Assembly (NCBI RefSeq): GCF_000372725.1
Contig: NW_005198091.1
Location: forward strand, 1-64,000
Length of the DNA: 64,000 bases
Direction of reading: 5' to 3'
DNA from: Emiliania huxleyi CCMP1516
Taxonomy: Eukaryota; Haptophyta; Isochrysidales; Noelaerhabdaceae
Part shown: one piece after another, positions 1 to 9,911 of the stretch
Layout: every line of letters begins with the position of its first letter
Numbering within the stretch: position 1 is the stretch's first letter
Translations under genes and position numbers: made by a program
The notes under the pieces: generated by a model
The model's database searches: none
The model's input: only the letters and a program-made list of their open reading frames with translations
Told to the model about the DNA's origin: nothing

Positions 1-425
1 CGACCCACGCCCCCTCTCTCACACCTCCGACCCCCCCTGCGCGGCGCACCTATCCGCTGTGCGCCGGCTCGAGCGCCTATCGCCAAATCGCGACGTTTGA
101 GCGCAGCGCACGCGTCCCACACGTCACGCGCGCGCAGGAGAGCTTGCGGCAGAGCAGTAGCGTGTACTCGCCGAGGGCATCGCGCCGAAAACCCCGCGCG
201 TTCCGCCCCAGCAGAGGCTGCAGCCGATGTGGAAAAAACACCACTGTAAAACGGTGAGTACTTGGGGTTGAGTGGGCTTGCTTGCTCCCTCAGCCGGGAG
301 CAAAAATGCAAGAAAATCTTGCTTTCTTTGTTGTTCTCTTTCTTTCTTTTTCGTTCGGGTACGTTGGTCGTTGCTCGTACAGTCGTAAGAGCCACATAGA
401 CTTGAGAGAGAGATAGAGAGGGAGG

Positions 426-484
<59 letters not shown>

Positions 485-693
485 GTCGATCTACTCGAGT
501 ATCTATGTCTGTCCGTCCATTCCGACTGTCCGTGCGTGCGATCGGGCCCGGAGCACTTGGAGCACTTGGAGTGCAGTTGGCAACTCCGCCCGATTTTTTC
601 TTCTCGCATTGTTGAAACGTTCTTTGGTCTGGCCCCCCTTGCTGCGCTCGCACCCCTCGCGGTTCAGGCACGGCGCCTGCGGCGTCGTGGACG
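1..693. other. Gene-less left edge with GA microsatellite
   Basis: I see no convincing gene here. A nearly pure GA tract occupies about 405-482. At about 555-580 there is a short copy of the CACTTGGAG tandem that forms the constant end of the SE1 repeat. Short open frames on both strands lack recognisable domains. Confidence 0.6.
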
Positions 694-1092
694 ATGGGCT
701 GCGGTGCATCGCGAGGCAACACCGCAGACACTGCGCCTTCTAGAGTCGCAGCAGATGTCAAAGAGGGCGTGACGGTGGCTGAGAAGACGAAGCGATCAAA
801 GGTAGAGCTGGAGCTCGATCGGGCAGCTGCTTTGATCCAAGCAGCGGCACACGCAGCGATGGCTTCTGACGAGGTGTCTCTTCGTGTCGCAACGATGCCC
901 ATCTACAAGGCGGCGCCACCTCCGAGAGCAATCTCTCCCCCTCCCCTCGCGGATACCGACTCGAGCAACGACCAACAAGGCTCTCCTCCTGAGTCATCCA
1001 GCGGCCTTGTGTCTGCCCCGCACGTGTCGTCCCCCGGAAGCGATACCACCACTGTTGAGATCAGGCGAGCTCAAGAGCCAGCCTGCTCCTAG
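694..1092 (+). CDS. Small N-myristoylation-type protein (MGCGAS start)
   Basis: A 132-residue open frame starting at an ATG. Its first residues, MGCGASRG, fit an N-myristoylation site (Gly2, Ser6) with Cys3 available for palmitoylation, so membrane anchoring is likely. An alanine-rich amphipathic stretch around residues 46-58 (AALIQAAAHAA) faintly resembles an IQ-type helix. The rest is Pro/Ser-rich and looks disordered. No intron is needed. I do not recognise the family; the acylation signal is the main reason to believe it is real. Alternatively it could be the first exon of a longer gene, since a downstream exon cannot be excluded. Confidence 0.5.
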   Translation: MGCGASRGNTADTAPSRVAADVKEGVTVAEKTKRSKVELELDRAAALIQAAAHAAMASDEVSLRVATMPIYKAAPPPRAISPPPLADTDSSNDQQGSPPESSSGLVSAPHVSSPGSDTTTVEIRRAQEPACS

Positions 1093-1170
1093 TGAATACC
1101 GAAAAAAGGCATTAAGAGTCAGAGTTCACGTGTGGCGCACATGAACACCACACATATCGTAGCTACACGG

Positions 1171-3463
1171 CTAAGAGCGATGCGCGTAGCCAAGCTGCCT
1201 CGCAAACCGCGCGAGGGTGTTTCTTACTACGCCATGCCCTCGTAAGACGGCAGTCAGAAAGGAGGCGTTGCTCCACGGCTCGGCCACTTGACGACTCGTC
1301 GTGAGGTGCTCGCCCTGAGCTGCCACTTGAACCTCGTTCCAGCGCGATATATCGTGCGCTGCGAGGGCCTGCATTGCGGGGATCAGGCACGCCTGCGACA
1401 CGCCATAGAATCGGAGCAGCTGTCGTGTCGCCGCGTCGAAAGAGCTGGCGCCCGCAGTGAACTGCTCGAGGCGGAGCGTGAGAACGCGGTCGGGCCGGGA
1501 GTGGCTTTGCAGGGCGCTATGCAGAGTCGCCATAGTCGGCAGGGTATCTGCCGCCGCAGCTTCGGCGACCATGACCACCCCCAGATCAGCCGGGAGTCGC
1601 CTCAGTGTGGCGCACAGCGTCTTCATGTGATGGTCACGCCTGCACTCGGCGTTCGACCGGTGGAACTTGTACATGCTAACGACGAGGGAAAACGGGTCGC
1701 GGATGATCTGCACGTAGCGTACGCCGCGCTCCAGCTTTTGCGCCACCGGGGAAGTGACGCAGGTTGGGTACGAGGCAAAGGATGGGGAGCAGCTCTCGCC
1801 GCGGCTGGGGTCAAAGTCGGAGCTCGTCGGCAAAAATGTCAACCGCGTTGAGATGGTCGCGCGGCTCCCGTTGCTGACTGCGACTGGCCACTCGCTGTGT
1901 GTATCGACCGGCCAGCCGCAGAACGCTTGCAGCGTCTTGAGGATCCCGTGCGTCAGGACACAGCCCGTCTTGTGGTGCCGCACGAAGACAATATCTCCCG
2001 GCGTTGCACCGCAGCGGCCGCTGTCGCCGGCGCATGTCGAGAAGGGCTGTGCGAGAGCAGTAGAATGCGAGTACGAATGCTCGGACGGCAGGTTGTGATC
2101 GACGAGCGGATGGGCCGATGGCCAGCACTCCTGGCCCACGAATTGAGCGGCTTCTAGGGGGCGAATTGCTCGTAGGGTGGCGTCGGCGTACAAACTCGCG
2201 TCGCATCTTGTCAGCTCGAGGAGACGTCGGCGCTGCGCCAAACGGAGATTGCTCCAGCTCCAGCGACGAGCGGCCTCTAGTATGGCTCTCGGCCGGCCAT
2301 AAGGCTTTGGGCGCACGACGTGGTCGTACACCGGCCACTGCGCTCCCGCCCATGCGCGACGCGCAGGCCGCTCCTCGCCGGCAGCTGGGAGGCAGTGGAG
2401 CTTTCCCGTCGAGGCCTGGCTGTACTCTTCTCCAGCCTTGCAAATCGGCGGCTGGAGAGCAAGCCGCGCCTCGAGCTTGCGCAGGAGGCTTGGAACGCAG
2501 TCGGTGACGCCGACGATGTCGAAGCGCGCAAGCCGCGAGCGTGCCTCCTCGAGGATCGAGCACCGCTTGCTGCTGGTGCTGTCTGAGGAGTGCATGCCCC
2601 TCGCCTTGGGCGCGAAGCGCGTGTGCATCACGTCCCTCCGCTCTCTAACCAGCAGACCGGCCTGTGCCGCCTCCGTGCCTTCGGCCCAGGTGGCGAAGTC
2701 AGCCGGCTGGGTCTCGTTGCCGCCGAGAGGCGGCCACATGTACCAGGCGCTGAAGAGGTGGGCGATGGGCTCACGGACGAGCGTCGCGGTGACGAGGGTG
2801 CCGCCAACGGAAGCGTACATATCGCGAAGACGCCCAAGCGCGGGCTCGACGCTGGGAGGGCAGTCATGCGATGCGATTAGCTGGGGGAAGTGGGAGGTGG
2901 GAGGAACGTAGGGCTGGGAGGGGGGTGGGGCTGGGAGGGAGGTTGCAACATGTGGCAGTCGAGCTTGAGGCTCGCCTCTCGATGAAGAAGGCGAGGGCCG
3001 ACATTCCCCCAAAGTGCACCGCAACGCGTACATTTTTCCAGGCCTCGCTCCTGCGAGGCGTATCCAAGTGTCGGTCACAGACCGCGATCTGCGATGAAGA
3101 CCTGCGGCACCTCTTACCCATGATACCGTGGAACTGCGAACACAAGAACCGCACCGCGTCAGCCGGCTCAACGACGGCGTCCAGACGCGGCACGTACCGC
3201 TGAACATTTCGATCGAGCCACTGCCTGACTGATGCCCCGCCGGTCTTCTCGATATGATAGAGCAGAAGCAGCGAGGGACTCTCCTGCGATGTACTCTCGA
3301 GGTAGGTGGTCCGGTTGAAGTGTGAGCTGGGCTCCACCCTGCGCCGAGAGGCGGCCACGCTGGAGCAGCAAGCCTCAGCGTTGCATCCATCGTATTCATC
3401 GCACCAGCCCAGCCGGTGGCGCCCACTGCTCCCCGCCGTCAATCCGCATGAGGCTCGAAGCAT
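1171..3463 (-). CDS. Tandem two-domain sulfotransferase
   Basis: Model: exons 3463-2972 and 2880-1171 joined over a 91-bp GC-AG intron, giving about 733 residues. Two sulfotransferase-like halves are visible. Domain 1 has a PAPS 5'-phosphosulfate loop HIEKTGG (residues 70-76) and a 3'-phosphate motif of the R..S type (LVREPIAHLFSAW). Domain 2 has RHHKTG near residue 464 and IIRDPFSLVVSMY near 557. Such enzymes move sulfate from PAPS to a carbohydrate or other acceptor, usually in the Golgi. I see no clear signal anchor at the chosen ATG, so an upstream exon may be missing. The first half is in a different frame from the second, and domain 1 reads on smoothly only across the proposed intron. 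Acceptor substrate unknown. Confidence 0.75.
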
Positions 3464-5119
3464 AGGGCGAGGGGGTGCAACTTTTGGACGGCGGTGCCAT
3501 TGCGCGGCGCGCCGTTCCGGGCACCTGGACTTCGCGCGCTCATCTATTCTTAAAATTCTATTCTAAAATTCGTGCCCACTGTCGTGCGAGGGAGCTTTGT
3601 TGTAAAATTCTTAAAATTCTGAGCTGTGGTCTGTGAGGGTCCGCCCGCGGGCGCATTTTGTATACCGAGGCGGTGCCCGGTGCCGAGCGCAGGCTGCAGT
3701 GCCCACAGGCCGCGAGGCCGGACCTTAATTAAGATTTAAGTAAGACAGCATTGTAGATCCCTGGGCGAGGGTGGCGGAGAGGGCTGTCTGTCGGCGCTAA
3801 ACCGTAACCCTGCGGGGGGGGGCGGACCGCGGCCGGCGATCCACCTCTGGGCCGGCGCGGGGGGCCCAGAGGGTGTCCATGCGGGGGGGAGATGGGGTCC
3901 CATGGCCCGCCGCAGGCGCCGATTTTTTTGAGTTTTTTCTTTTTTCCCGATTTTTTTACTTGTTTTCATGGGAATTCGGCGTACTTGCGGCCATGCTATC
4001 ACGCCTTGCGACAGCCTGTCGGCGCAGCTGACCGTGCCATGATGCACAATTGATCACCTGCATAGCTCGCGGCCTTAGTATTAAGCATTCAGTGACGACC
4101 TGATCGTACGGCCAGTAGGAAGGTGTCCTTCCAGCTGCGTGCACGCTTCTGGCGCAATGCGCGTCACCTCGGATGGGCTGCTGGCACTCTCGAGGCTATG
4201 CCTACACAGCCTCGCGCGCATGGGCAGTCAAGAGGGACCACGCACCTTCTCAGGACAGCGCCGGTGCCTCTCTCTTGGACCGGCAAACTTGGTGGTCTCG
4301 TGTCACCAATGTGGGACCAGTGCGGCATCGCGCCATCGACAGCTCTGAACTGCGCCTCACCACTGACCGGGAAGGCCGCCAAGTGGGCCAGCACAGGTCG
4401 CACATTGTGGCAGCAGTCAGCAGTGCATGGCTGATAGCTAGAGCAGCAGCGTCAGGGTCGCAGGGTCGGATCGTGTCAAGCCTCTCGCCCGGCCGGCCGC
4501 GTGCAGACGTCGGCCTGTCTGCTGTCTGGAGTGATCTGTCGGCGGTCAGTACGACCGATCAGGTCGGAGTTTTCTGATGGTTGGAGGGTCTATCTGTATG
4601 TACTCCTCGAGATCTCTCCAAATCTGCCCTCTGATTAACCTAGCTTAATCGGGAAGTCGGTGCTAGTAGAGACTAGTAGAGCCGGAGCCCCGTTTCCGCA
4701 CTGCTGCGCGGCGCACGGTGTGGGCCGGGGGCCCCCGCGCCGGCCCAGAGCGATCCACGCGTTCCCAGACAGATTCCCGTTGGAGGTAGACCGCTTGTGT
4801 AGCCAATCAGCCTTAAGCGAGCGCGGGCCTGGCCGTTTTGGACCAATGCGCAATGGCCGAGTATCCGAGAGGCGGCAGCCCCTCTGCCCTCTAAGCTCTA
4901 TTCTATTGTTTGATGTGGTGAGGCTAAATCAATGAGATTAGGCCCACACTGCCAACTTGAGGCTAAACTCCATGCACGTTTGTAGTATCTATTAGCTTGC
5001 CAACCCCAAAGTCGCGAGTTGTGCAGGACCCCCGCCCATGCAGCGTGCAGCCCCACTTATCATGCTGCAGCCCCAGCTCCCAACTTCTCAGAGAGAGATT
5101 GTCTTCCTCAGTCGGCCCT
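3464..5119. other. Intergenic, no gene recognised
   Basis: Several overlapping frames of 60-134 codons occur, but none shows a domain and none is preferred in codon use. Around 3900-3925 a short stretch (GCCCGCCGCAGGCGCCGA followed by T-runs) also occurs at about 13785-13815, so it is a dispersed repeat fragment. Homopolymer T tracts lie at about 3922-3960. Confidence 0.55.
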
Positions 5120-7024
5120 CTAGGTAGGGTAGCCGAAGCGCTTGAAGTCGCGGGCATACACCTGCGCGATGAGCTTTTTAGAAGCGGCGCTAAGATGTGC
5201 TAGGCCGAGGCTACAGTTTCCAGCCAGCTTGCGCTTCTTTAGTCTCCGGAGGCCGCTCGCTGGCAAGCGCTGTCTCACCACCCGCTCAAACTCGCCCTCC
5301 GGCAGCCGCTCGAACCGGAGGACGATGCCGCACTGCGCACCGTCTGCGTCGGCTCGCGTCGCACCGTCGACGTAGGCCCACTGGGGCAGCCAGTGGCAGT
5401 CGTTGGTGGTCGACATGGCATCGTCCCGCAGGCGCGCCATCTTCCGACGTACGCGTTGGTCGAGCGCTGCCCTCACCTGCTCACAGCTGAGCCGCTCGGG
5501 CCGCAGCTCCATCTCAATTTGCGAGACGGCGCGGTCATACGGGTTGCGCACGACGCAGAAGGTGCGGTTGGCTGGTGGAGCGTACGCTGGCGCCGGGGTC
5601 CCGTGGCTTGAAAACATGCTGGGTGGCATGTGCCACGGGCTGCACGGCTGCCACGTCCCGTCGCAGGCAGACGCATTGCAGCGCGGGCCCGCGGCGGGGC
5701 TCGCCGAGCAGAGGCGGCCCCACGGACAGTCGCCGCCGGGCCAGCCGCGGACATGACGGCCCCACTGGCGCCGCGCTCGAAGCGCGACGTCCTCGATGCT
5801 CGTGCCCGCCGTCTTTGGGATGTGGATGAAGGCGAGAGGCTCCACGAGACGGCTGCTCATCCCACTGGCGGCTGGGGACTTAAGGCGGGTTGGCGCAGTG
5901 CGCGGCGCAGAGCCAGCTGCCGCGACAGTGCCGTCGGTCGCCCACCGCCACCAGTAGTCGAGCGTGAGTCTGCGCGGCAGCACGGCCGGGTCGAGCAGGC
6001 GCGGGGCGAGCGCGGCGCGCCAATGTCGCAGCCGCTCCTCCGTGATCTGATGCGGCTCAAAGTCGTCCACAAAGGCAACAGGTAGCATGGCATATGCCTT
6101 GTCCAGTGCCGAGCGCTCCACGATTGGGATGGCACCCGCGGCAAGTGCCTCAAATGCCTTTGGCGCCGGATCCTGGCCGCCACCGTGCACGCAAAGTACA
6201 AAGGAGACGTCTCTCGCCATGGTGGCGAGCATGTCGGCGTGGCGCATGCGCTCACCCGGCTCTACGCACCGACCCCGACCGGCGCACGAAACCCTTCGCG
6301 GTCGGTGCACCAGATGCGCCCATGCACCGCCGGGCTTGCAATGGGCGCTCACCCGCTTGCGCAGGTCAAACTGAGATGAGTTGGTTGCGCTGGCCGAGCG
6401 GGCGCCGCGGTGGACGCAGAGCATCTTGAGCGGGCGGTGACGGAGTGGCGCCTGCGCGGCAGCGCGCACCGCCCCCCACAGCTCGCCGCAGACCGGCTCC
6501 TCGTACCGCGAGGCGCACTCCTTTGGGTTGAAGCCGAGCGGGAGCGGCACCATCTTTGGCGGGTGAGGTGCCACGAGGTTCTCGACGAGCCAGCGCTCCA
6601 CGAGCGGGGAGCTGCAGAGGACTTGGATCGCGCGCTTCGTCTCTAGGCCGTGGGGCGCCAGCCTCGCGTTCACCTCGGTGGGCAAGGTGCAGTCCTCTGA
6701 GCCAGAGAAGAGCACGACGGGAGCAGTGAGCTGCGGCAGGATGCAGCTGGCGACGGCTGCCAGGACCGCAGCGCCGTCCTGGCTGCAGCCCCTCATCGAT
6801 ACAAAGATCGAACGTGGCGGCGAGCGCCTCTTGGCGAGGACAAACCCGCGCGCCTCGCACGGACCGGCCTGCCCAGACCGGTTCGAAGGGTCGGGAAGGA
6901 GCTGCCAGTCGCACATGGAGGCAAGGCCGACGATGCTCCGAAGCGGCGACGCGGGCACCTTTTCGATGCGCGTCGAATGCAGCGCCGGCTCGCCTCCTCG
7001 CGACCCGGGGAGCAGGCGGGCCAT
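5120..7024 (-). CDS. Exostosin-like glycosyltransferase fused to sulfotransferase
   Basis: A single 634-residue frame from ATG to stop. Residues ~70-375 look like a GT47/exostosin-type glycosyltransferase; the best signal is the C-terminal nucleotide-sugar region KAFEALAAGAIPIVE (around 290). Residues ~395-634 form a sulfotransferase domain with FIHIPKTAGTS (PAPS 5' loop, ~398) and VVRNPYDRAVS (3'-phosphate loop, ~490), plus paired cysteines typical of lumenal enzymes. Both activities fit synthesis and sulfation of an extracellular polysaccharide in the Golgi. No signal anchor is seen at this ATG; a short upstream exon is possible, but a CT microsatellite lies there. The fusion implies coupled sugar transfer and sulfation. 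Families are clear; the sugar and acceptor are not. Confidence 0.8.
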   Translation of the reverse strand: MARLLPGSRGGEPALHSTRIEKVPASPLRSIVGLASMCDWQLLPDPSNRSGQAGPCEARGFVLAKRRSPPRSIFVSMRGCSQDGAAVLAAVASCILPQLTAPVVLFSGSEDCTLPTEVNARLAPHGLETKRAIQVLCSSPLVERWLVENLVAPHPPKMVPLPLGFNPKECASRYEEPVCGELWGAVRAAAQAPLRHRPLKMLCVHRGARSASATNSSQFDLRKRVSAHCKPGGAWAHLVHRPRRVSCAGRGRCVEPGERMRHADMLATMARDVSFVLCVHGGGQDPAPKAFEALAAGAIPIVERSALDKAYAMLPVAFVDDFEPHQITEERLRHWRAALAPRLLDPAVLPRRLTLDYWWRWATDGTVAAAGSAPRTAPTRLKSPAASGMSSRLVEPLAFIHIPKTAGTSIEDVALRARRQWGRHVRGWPGGDCPWGRLCSASPAAGPRCNASACDGTWQPCSPWHMPPSMFSSHGTPAPAYAPPANRTFCVVRNPYDRAVSQIEMELRPERLSCEQVRAALDQRVRRKMARLRDDAMSTTNDCHWLPQWAYVDGATRADADGAQCGIVLRFERLPEGEFERVVRQRLPASGLRRLKKRKLAGNCSLGLAHLSAASKKLIAQVYARDFKRFGYPT

Positions 7025-7077
7025 GCGTGCACATGCGGCAGCTGCGTGGTGAAGTCACGCACAAGTTGCAGAATTTT

Positions 7078-7101
7078 TCATTTCTCTCTCTCTCTCTCTC
7101 T

Positions 7102-7169
<68 letters not shown>

Positions 7170-7227
7170 CGCTCGCTCTCTCTCTCTCTCTCGCTCTCGC
7201 TCTCTCTCGCTCGCTCTCGCTCTCTCT
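7078..7227. repeat. CT microsatellite
   Basis: About 150 bp of almost pure CT dinucleotides with scattered CG interruptions, just upstream of the glycosyltransferase-sulfotransferase gene. Open frames through it on both strands (Ser/Leu or Arg/Glu repeats) are artefacts. Confidence 0.95.
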
Positions 7228-7315
7228 CATACGTTGCCTTTCTTCTTGTTTGTCTCTCTTAATGTCCGGTGTGGCTCTTCCGACCAACGTACTCGAAGGT
7301 GGCCTGCCTGCCTGC

Positions 7316-7690
7316 TGACTTGGGCTGTCTGAGGTTTGCCTCTCGCACCCCGTCTGTTTTCCTTTTTTTCTCTTTTCTATTTTCCCGGGAAAACTCCGTG
7401 GAAATCGTCAAATTTTGGGCTCTGAGCCGAGTCTGAGGAGGCTGGTTAGGGCCCAAAAATCAGCCGATTTTAGGCCAAATCGGCAAAATGCCGGGATTTT
7501 GCGGAGAACCCGTGTATACCTGGAAATCACCCTGCACCGCCTGCCTGGGTATTTTGTCGATTCCCTCAATTTTGCCTCAGATTTTGCCCCAGACCAGCTC
7601 TCAGACTCAGGGAAATTCGCGAGTTTCCAGAATGGAGCACCAAACACCCTCTGTGCTCTGTTTTCCCTGGAAATTTCAACCCTTCGACGT
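7316..7690 (+). repeat. Dispersed repeat R, copy 1
   Basis: About 365 bp nearly identical to 59205-59580, including a shared core with CCCGGGAAAAC and AAATCGGCAAAATGCCGGGA. It carries no preserved long frame of its own. Differences are small insertions and point changes, so the copies are fairly young. The mobilising mechanism is not evident. Confidence 0.8.
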
Positions 7691-7907
7691 GCCTTCTCTC
7701 GCCGGCGCGGCCACCGCCGAGCGCTGCTCGCTCTGGGTGCATGCGAGAGAGAGATTTTTATTAACCAACTTCTCTCTCTTCTCTCTCTTGTGCATGCGCG
7801 TGCGCCGCACTCGGCCTGGCTGCCACCTCGCGCGCCGCTCCGCGTCACAGTCAGGACACGGACACAAGGAGCACTTGAATTTGAACTGCGGTCATTCGCC
7901 TCCTCCA

Positions 7908-7953
7908 CTTGGAGCACTTGGAGTGCAGTCAGTAACCTCACATCCAGGGCCGG
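7908..7953 (-). mobile_element. SE1 retroelement, 46-bp 3'-end copy
   Basis: Contains only the constant SE1 terminus (CACTTGGAG tandem plus the next ~25 bp). It is flanked on both sides by CTCCA (7903-7907 and 7954-7958), a 5-bp target-site duplication like that of other SE1 copies here. Confidence 0.65.
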
Positions 7954-8025
7954 CTCCAGGCCTCCGCAATTTATTCTCCGCAAAAACGCGAGGAAACACG
8001 AGCCCAAGCGTAACCGTATTGTGGA

Positions 8026-8313
8026 ATGTCGCGCACGCAGGCCGACGCTAGCCACCAGCAGGGCTTGAGCAGCCGGCAGGGTGACAGCAGTCTCGAACAG
8101 CAGGGTCAAGCTTCTGAGGAGTGGCAAATGAGAAATCGGGAGGTGGAAGCGCTTCTGTGCGACTTCGTTTCTTCAATCCTATGCGAAAAGCCAGCAGATG
8201 TCTTCTCCTTTGCCCGCGACTACTTCCACGGAGAAACGATCAGGCACACCAAGAGCGCTACTAGAAGCACACCGATTGCTGCCGTTGCTGATGATTCGAG
8301 CGGCGAGGCTTGA
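8026..8313 (+). CDS. RIIa (R2D2) docking-domain protein
   Basis: A 95-residue protein from ATG to stop. Residues ~41-68 (EALLCDFVSSILCEK, then PADVFSFARDYF) match the dimerisation/docking fold of PKA regulatory subunits and flagellar R2D2 proteins: a Leu-rich helix, the P.D...FA..YF turn and a second helix. These domains dimerise and bind amphipathic helices of AKAPs or radial-spoke proteins, so a flagellar role is likely. The remainder is disordered. Short R2D2-only proteins of about this length are common in flagellates. It lies next to a coiled-coil gene of axonemal type on the other strand. The domain call is firm; the exact partner is unknown. Confidence 0.72.
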   Translation: MSRTQADASHQQGLSSRQGDSSLEQQGQASEEWQMRNREVEALLCDFVSSILCEKPADVFSFARDYFHGETIRHTKSATRSTPIAAVADDSSGEA

Positions 8314-8551
8314 ATGGGGGACATGCGCTCGGCGTGGCGGATGGTGTTTTGTGTGCAGACCAGTCCTGTGCGTAAGACTCCTCCTGTGCCTAGTACGAGG
8401 AGAGTCCTGACACGCATGTGGTTCAGAAAAATGTTGTTGATTCCATCCCTACCTGGCTCACCGCCTGCCTTGCACCGATTCGCTCACACGCGCGACACAC
8501 AGTGCTCAACCTCAAGGGCACGGCTCTCCAAGGTGCCGCTATTAGCACACT

Positions 8552-9826
8552 CTATCTCTTCGCAGACGTGGTCATTTGAGTGCTCAGCTTCTCCAGCAGC
8601 CCCCTGTTGATCTCGCGCTCAGCCTTTGAGATTTCAAAGGGCTCGAGCAGCTTGCGCCTAGAAGCAATCAATTCCGCTGTTGTGCGAGCCCCTTGGGCCG
8701 AGAGCAACCAACCTGAGAGCAGCCGCACTCTCGCTCCATCTTAATCTGCTCCTTGAGCTCGGCGGCATACGCCAGATTCTTGGCCTTGATCTGCTCTTTT
8801 CTCTGTTGCTCGCTCTCGTGGTACAGCCTCTCCTCCTGCCGCGCGTGCACGGAGAGCGACTCGTGCAACTTCTCGTCCTCCTGCTTCCGCATCTCCTTGT
8901 CGCGCAGCTGCATCCCGAGAGTATCGAGGCACTCTTTCTTCATCTTCTCGTGGATCGCCTTTTTTGCCGCTTCCTTGGCAATCGCGTCTGCGGCATCCTT
9001 CGCAATCCGCGCGTCGGCTCGCGCCTCATCCTCGCGCGCAATCCTCTCCTGCCGTTGCTGCATTGTCTCACCGCCCTCGGAGCCGCGTCCCGAGCCCACC
9101 TAGGTTTCGAGAGACCGCACCCTGACTTAGTCCCAACGCTTGCGGGTTGGATGGTTGGTCTGTGGCAGGTCGGCCAGGTCACACCTTCGCCAAGCGCTCC
9201 TCCTCTGCTCTCGCCCGCTGCAGCACCATCCGTTCCTCGCGTTCCTTCGCTTCCTGCTCCTTTTTGCGCAGGTAATCCTTCTCGCGCTGGATCTTGTCTT
9301 CAGCCAAGGCCTTGTTCTTTACGTTCTGGCTGATCACCGCCTCCATGTTGCGCTTCTCCTCCGCCTTGCGCGCAGCCTCCTTCTTGCGCTCCTCCTCCAT
9401 CTCCCTCTGCACACCTTTGAGGAGGTTTATCTCATATTCGCGCTGCTGCGCAAGTTCGGTGTCCTTGGCCCTCTGCTTTTCCTCCAGCTGTAGCCCCAGC
9501 TGCTCCTTGACAGCTTGGTTACGCCCGACCACCGCGGCCTTCTTCTTCTGCTCGGCCTCCTGCCAGTCCTTGAGCTGCCTCTGCGACTCCTCTATCCAAG
9601 CACCATCCATCTTCTCCAGCTGCTCGCGTTCCTTCTTGAGCCTCACCTGTTCGTCCAGCGCTCGACGAGTCTCGCTCTTTCGCCGAAGCGCCTCGGCAGC
9701 ATCTGCCTCGGCGCGCATCTTGCTCTCTTTGGCCTCGGCCAACGCGATCGCCGTGTACGGATCGAGGGGCGCGAGACCTTTTGCGGCCAGTATGCGCGAT
9801 GTGGGAGGCAACTTGGCGTCCTCCAT
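8552..9826 (-). CDS. Coiled-coil protein, trichohyalin/plectin-homology-like
   Basis: Three exons: 9826-9185, 9057-8713 and 8650-8552, about 361 residues. The first intron is GT-AG (127 bp) and the second GT-AG (62 bp); both junctions keep the heptad-rich helix in frame. Nearly the whole protein from residue ~20 is charged coiled coil rich in Glu, Lys, Arg and Gln, like TPH-domain proteins (MNS1, CFAP45, CFAP53) that sit inside ciliary doublet microtubules. The last exon reads LLEPFEISKAERE then stop. The ATG at 9826 is chosen because the frame further upstream runs into an SE1 repeat. Assignment to one named CFAP is not possible by eye. The neighbouring RIIa gene supports a flagellar role. 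Confidence 0.72.
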
Positions 9827-9911
9827 CCGGCGGAGCGCGAGCTTACCCTTGTAACCGCCCCCCTCGGGCGAGGGGAGAGAATAAGCTGGCTCGGCTTCCC
9901 GTTGGTTTCCC

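Noticed and set aside
124-609. 161-codon minus frame with long Ser-Leu run
   Set aside because: It is the GA microsatellite read as SLSLSL; the flanks have no domain.
7078-7332. Frames through the CT tract on both strands
   Set aside because: Pure dinucleotide repeat translation, no independent support.
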